Shown here: one piece after another, positions 60,787 to 64,000 of the stretch
How the letters are laid out: each line of letters starts with the position of its first letter
Numbering within the stretch: the first letter of the stretch is position 1
Program-made: the position numbers and the translations under genes
DNA from: JAXLXE01 sp046328115
GTDB taxonomy: Bacteria; Chloroflexota; UBA6077; JACCZL01
Reading direction: 5' to 3'
Length of the DNA stretch: 64,000 bases
Assembly: GCA_046328115.1 (NCBI GenBank)
Contig: JAXLXE010000004.1
Span: forward strand, 1-64,000
The notes under the pieces: model-generated
Told to the model about the DNA's origin: nothing
The model's input: only the letters and a program-made list of their open reading frames with translations
Database searches by the model: none

Positions 60787-60836
60787 CGTTAACCGTGGGT
60801 GAATGCGCCGTTCTGCGCGGTTACCGTGGCGTGAAT
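60787..60836. promoter_or_regulatory. Direct repeats upstream of the sensor-kinase gene
   Basis: CGTTAACCGTGGGTGAAT (60787-60804) and CGGTTACCGTGGCGTGAAT (60818-60836) are near-identical direct repeats about 31-32 bases (three helical turns) apart, in the divergent gap between the radical SAM gene and the kinase gene. OmpR-type regulators bind such direct repeats; the response regulator is encoded nearby. The short core GCGTGAA also occurs at 57547 and 57568, upstream of the AhbC/NirJ-like gene. Confidence 0.5.
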
Positions 60837-61030
60837 AGCGCTCCAGACGCAGCCCTCTCGGTGGCGTGTCCCCCACACGTCGTGTCATCCGTCACTGAGC
60901 CGCTCGCCGCCCGTACGGGACGATCAGACACGGTACGAAGTGGCCGCGTGACAGCGGGCCGCCTCGGCGGTCCTCGAGCACGACTGGACGGCTGCTGATG
61001 TCCGGAACCGGTGGCTCAAGAGGGAGTGGG

Positions 61031-63472
61031 ATGAATCCCGACGCACTCAGCCGGGCCGACAGGCTGCTTGGGCGGCTCGGGTTGCACCAGCGAATCGCGG
61101 TGTTCATCAGCACGGTATTGCTGGTGGTCTTCGTCGCCCTTGGCTACGTGGGCTGGGAGGGAGTCCGCCGAAGCACGGAGAACACGCTGCAGGAACGACG
61201 ATCCACCGCGCTGGTCGTTGCTGAGCACCTAGACGATCTCATGGAGCACGCGCTCGGCCACCTCGTCGTGGTGAGCCGCGACGTGGCGGACCAGGCGGAC
61301 GATGCCGGGTCACTCGCAGCCGATGGCAGTCTGCGGGCGCTGAGCTCCGCGCTACGACACACCCGTTTCTTCTTCTCGCACCTGGTGCTGTTCGGCGCAG
61401 ACGGACGCTTCTTGCTCAGCACCGCGGTCCAGGCCCAGCCCAGCATCGAGCCCGCCACGCAAATCGTCATTGAGCGCACTATCGCCACACGGGAGCCAAT
61501 GATCTCCAGCTTCTTGCATCTGCCCATTGAACGTTCCCCCGGCGTGATCTTCGCCGTGCCGATCGTACGCGCCGATCGCCTATTGGGCGTGCTCGCCGGC
61601 GAGATGCGTTTGCCACATCCATCGATCTCAACGATCGCCGGCACGCTCTCGCTAGGGCAAACGGGCCACGTGGAAGTCGTGGATGGACAGGGAGTGGTTC
61701 TCGCATCGACGCACAGCGACGACGAGTTCGAGACCACCGAGCACTCGTCGTTCTACCGCCCCCTCCTTCAGCAACGCCTCACAACAGTGGGCCGCGCGCT
61801 CTATGAGGGCCACCACAATGACGGGTCCGAGACCTGGCACATCATGGCGTTTGTGCCGCTAGATCACGCGCCCTGGGGAGTAGGGCTTGGCCAGGATGAG
61901 GCGGAGACGTTCGCGGCAACCCGCGAGCTTCGCGACCGTACGCTGGTGGTCTCGGCGCTGGTCCTGGCCGTGGCGCTGTCCTGTATGTGGGTGGGCACCC
62001 AGAGCGTAGTACGCCCCATTCGGGCACTCACGCGCTCCGGCGAGCGCATGGCCACCGGCGACCTCTCGCAGCCCATCGCGCTGCCGCAGCCTGATGAGGT
62101 TGGGCGACTGGCCCGGGTCCTCGATCAGATGCGACGCCAGCTCGGCGACAGTCTGGCGGAGATCCGCGGCTGGAACCGGGAGCTGGAGCATCGCGTGTCC
62201 GAGCGCACGAGTGAGCTGCTCGTCAGCAATCGGCACCTGCACGCGCTCATGGCCGTCGCCGCCGTCTCCGGGCGGGGCGGGGGGCGGCAGGATGTCCTGG
62301 AGCACGCGCTTGACGAGCTGGTCGGCACGCTCGGCGCGGTCGGAGCCTGGGCGTGCCTGTGGGAGGAGCCAGAGCGCCGACTGCAGCTCGTGGCTAGCTG
62401 CGGTGTCGATCTCTCCACAGGCAACGGCGTGCCCACTGCCAGCTCGGCTGGGGATGCGTGTCTGGCAGCCCTGAAATCCTGCGACGTCGTGAACAGCCCC
62501 GCGGATGGCTGCTCTCTGCTCTGCGCTCGTGCCAGAGGCGCCCAATCCATGGAGCGCTGCTGGTGCACGGCAATCCGTCTCGGGGAGCAAGCGCTCGGGA
62601 CGATCTGCCTGGTCACGGAGCCTGGCCGCCGCCTGGACGAGGCGGAGGAAGCACTGCTGCAGGGCATCGCGCACCAGGTTGCCGTAGCTTTCGAAAACGC
62701 CCGGCTCACGGAGGAGACGGCCAGACTCGAAGCGGCCCGCCGAATCGAGCTGCTTCAAGCGGAGTTCCTCGCGGCGGTCAGCCACGAGCTGCGAACACCG
62801 CTGGGCTTCATCAAAGGCTATGCCACGACGTTGCTGCGTGACGACGTGCAGTGGGAGCCTTCGCAGCAGCGAGAGTTGCTGCAAATCATCGACGAGGAGG
62901 CGGATCGGCTCACCGAATTCGTCGAGAGCCTGCTCGAGGCGGGGCGCGCGCAATCCAATCGACTTCGGCTCCAGTTCCAGCCGGTCCGGATCGACCACGT
63001 GCTCCGTCAGTGCGTCGCACGGATCGCGGGCTCGCTAGACGGCCACACCATTCAAACCGCGATCAACGGCACACCCACAGTCGAGGCAGATCGCGGCCGT
63101 GTTGAACAGGTCGTAGTAAACCTGCTCCAGAACGCCATCAAGTACTCACCTGAGGGTGAGACCGTTTCATTGCACCTGATGGTCGAGCCTTCCGGCGCCC
63201 TCATCAGCGTGCTCGACCGCGGCGTCGGAATCCCGCCGTCCGAGATCTCACGGGTGTTCGAGCCCTTCTATCGCGTTGCTTCCGGCCACACCATGCGTGC
63301 TGGGGGCTCGGGTCTGGGGCTGGCGATCTGCCGGGCAATCGTGGAGGCGCACGGCGGAGCGATCTGGGCAGAAGCGCGGCCCGGGGGTGGCACCGCCATG
63401 CACGTGCGCCTGCCATGGCGGGCTCCGGAGGGTAGTGGAGTCCGAACAGAACTTGAAGGGGCATCACCATGA
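61031..63472 (+). CDS. Sensor histidine kinase (Cache-like, HAMP, Cys-rich GAF)
   Basis: An 813-residue membrane kinase. TM1 is at about 20-40 (IAVFISTVLLVVFVALGYVG), then a 250-residue extracytoplasmic sensor of Cache type, TM2 (LVVSALVLAVALSCMWVGTQ), a HAMP domain, a GAF domain with nine Cys (including ASCGVDL, DGCSLLCARA and MERCWCTAI), a HisKA domain with the phospho-acceptor in SHELRTPLGF, and an HATPase domain (NLLQNAIKYSPEGE, DRGVGIPPSE, GGSGLGLAIC). The cysteines recall NarX-type GAF domains and suggest redox, metal or NO sensing. The ATG at 61031 follows GGGAG. It overlaps the regulator gene by 4 bases (ATGA). Confidence 0.9.
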   Translation: MNPDALSRADRLLGRLGLHQRIAVFISTVLLVVFVALGYVGWEGVRRSTENTLQERRSTALVVAEHLDDLMEHALGHLVVVSRDVADQADDAGSLAADGSLRALSSALRHTRFFFSHLVLFGADGRFLLSTAVQAQPSIEPATQIVIERTIATREPMISSFLHLPIERSPGVIFAVPIVRADRLLGVLAGEMRLPHPSISTIAGTLSLGQTGHVEVVDGQGVVLASTHSDDEFETTEHSSFYRPLLQQRLTTVGRALYEGHHNDGSETWHIMAFVPLDHAPWGVGLGQDEAETFAATRELRDRTLVVSALVLAVALSCMWVGTQSVVRPIRALTRSGERMATGDLSQPIALPQPDEVGRLARVLDQMRRQLGDSLAEIRGWNRELEHRVSERTSELLVSNRHLHALMAVAAVSGRGGGRQDVLEHALDELVGTLGAVGAWACLWEEPERRLQLVASCGVDLSTGNGVPTASSAGDACLAALKSCDVVNSPADGCSLLCARARGAQSMERCWCTAIRLGEQALGTICLVTEPGRRLDEAEEALLQGIAHQVAVAFENARLTEETARLEAARRIELLQAEFLAAVSHELRTPLGFIKGYATTLLRDDVQWEPSQQRELLQIIDEEADRLTEFVESLLEAGRAQSNRLRLQFQPVRIDHVLRQCVARIAGSLDGHTIQTAINGTPTVEADRGRVEQVVVNLLQNAIKYSPEGETVSLHLMVEPSGALISVLDRGVGIPPSEISRVFEPFYRVASGHTMRAGGSGLGLAICRAIVEAHGGAIWAEARPGGGTAMHVRLPWRAPEGSGVRTELEGASP

Positions 63473-64000
63473 ATGCGAAACGCGTCCTCGCCGTCGATGA
63501 TGAGGCGCGGTACCTCCGCCTCATGCGACTAAATCTCGAAGCATCCGGCTACAGCTTCGTGGGCGTGAACAGCGGCGAGGAGGCACTAGACCTGCTCGTC
63601 CGCGGGGGCTTCGATCTGGTCCTGTTGGACGTGCGGATGCCCGGCATGGATGGGTTCGAGCTGCTCCGCGATCTCCGCGAGATCAGCGACGTGCCGGTCA
63701 TCTTCGTCACGGCGCTCGGCGAGGAGGCTGACAAGGTCCGCGGACTGAAACTGGGCGCGGACGACTATCTCACCAAACCGTTCGGTGCTCCTGAGCTGCT
63801 CGCCCGCGTCGAGGCAGTCCTCAGACGCTACCAGGGATCTGGCGCGGATCCCGTCGTGGCCGTTGGCGACCTGCGGATCGATCTCAACCAGCGGCGGGTC
63901 TTTCACGGCGCCGACGAGATCCGACTATCGAGGACGGAGTTTCGGCTCCTGGCCTGCCTCGTCCGCCACCTTGGCAAGGTGGTGCCGCAGGATCAGCTCA
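63469..64000 (+). CDS. OmpR-type response regulator, cut by window end
   Basis: The first 177 residues of a response regulator. The receiver contains the acidic pair in AVDDEARY, the phospho-acceptor Asp in LVLLDVRMPGMDG, Thr in VIFVTALG, and Lys in DYLTKPFGAPEL. After a short linker (about 120-135) the winged-helix DNA-binding domain begins: VAVGDLRIDLNQRRVF and RLSRTEFRLLACLVRHLGKV, then it is truncated by the window border. The ATG overlaps the kinase stop (ATGA), so the two are co-translated. It likely binds direct repeats near the tetrapyrrole genes. Confidence 0.92.
   Translation, partial: MNAKRVLAVDDEARYLRLMRLNLEASGYSFVGVNSGEEALDLLVRGGFDLVLLDVRMPGMDGFELLRDLREISDVPVIFVTALGEEADKVRGLKLGADDYLTKPFGAPELLARVEAVLRRYQGSGADPVVAVGDLRIDLNQRRVFHGADEIRLSRTEFRLLACLVRHLGKVVPQDQL

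Noticed and set aside
59178..60998. 606-codon plus-strand open frame
   Set aside because: It is antisense to the radical SAM gene at 59415-60722, has no family features, and reads as Arg/Ala/Gln-rich shadow sequence.
1..64000. tRNA, rRNA, prophage or integrase attachment features
   Set aside because: No T-loop-like motif with a foldable clover leaf, no integrase and no phage structural genes were seen; a covariance-model scan would be decisive.

Overview
This is GC-rich bacterial chromosomal DNA with high-GC codon use and many GTG/TTG starts. The gene mix (several LLM-class flavin oxidoreductases, fused CaiB/BaiF CoA-transferase, DinB pairs, DUF3500, a Tat-lipoprotein sugar-binding protein with a long Ala/Pro/Lys linker, an NBR1-like Ig domain on a glycosyltransferase, a LuxR-type AAA/TPR regulator) suggests a soil or environmental Chloroflexota-like organism. 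That assignment is inference from style; there is no rRNA or tRNA marker in the window.

Layout. 1-2570: accessory edge with a HerA-like ATPase cut by the window border, then IS630 debris. 2576-9007: glycosyltransferase and gamma-glutamyltransferase-like pair, a VapBC-like toxin-antitoxin pair, and a fused CoA-transferase. 9078-13590: a SufR-like regulator divergent from an EamA transporter with two matching operator sites, a HicB/HicA pair whose HicA frame has an early stop, an LLM oxidoreductase, and an MntA/HepT toxin-antitoxin pair. 13609-18586: a PaaK-like ligase, an esterase, a WYL regulator and two DinB proteins. 18600-23256: a decayed island with an ASH-domain pseudogene, about 1.1 kb without a gene, and a membrane protein split by a complete IS630-type element. 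23279-30147 (minus strand): SDR, Rieske, rhodanese, DUF3500, a TPP enzyme and a membrane-anchored MutS-like ATPase. 30323-39196 (plus strand): SDR, a HEPN/unknown gene pair, MmgE/PrpD, a LuxR-type regulator, a TTHB210-like exported protein, an LLM oxidoreductase and an aldo/keto reductase.

The most notable block is 39292-56228. A ten-gene minus-strand operon (49580 to 39292) encodes a sugar-type ABC importer without its ATPase, a Tm-1-like ATP-binding protein, three paralogous PEP-hydrolase-like TIM-barrel proteins, a bicupin, a D-2-hydroxyacid dehydrogenase and an aldo/keto reductase. Just beyond it, a MocR regulator and a second smaller set (a close aldo/keto reductase paralogue, another Tm-1-like protein, another TIM-barrel protein, a HAD phosphatase) repeat the theme. 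In both sets the Tm-1-like gene directly precedes a TIM-barrel gene, the same order as the two halves of the plant Tm-1 protein. This looks like an uncharacterised uptake and catabolic system for a sugar-acid-like or related small molecule.

56437-64000 is a tetrapyrrole-type locus: hemC, an AhbC/NirJ-like radical SAM enzyme flanked by two small unrecognised ORFs, a second radical SAM/SPASM enzyme, and a two-component system. Its sensor kinase has a cysteine-rich GAF domain, and its OmpR-type response regulator runs off the right edge.
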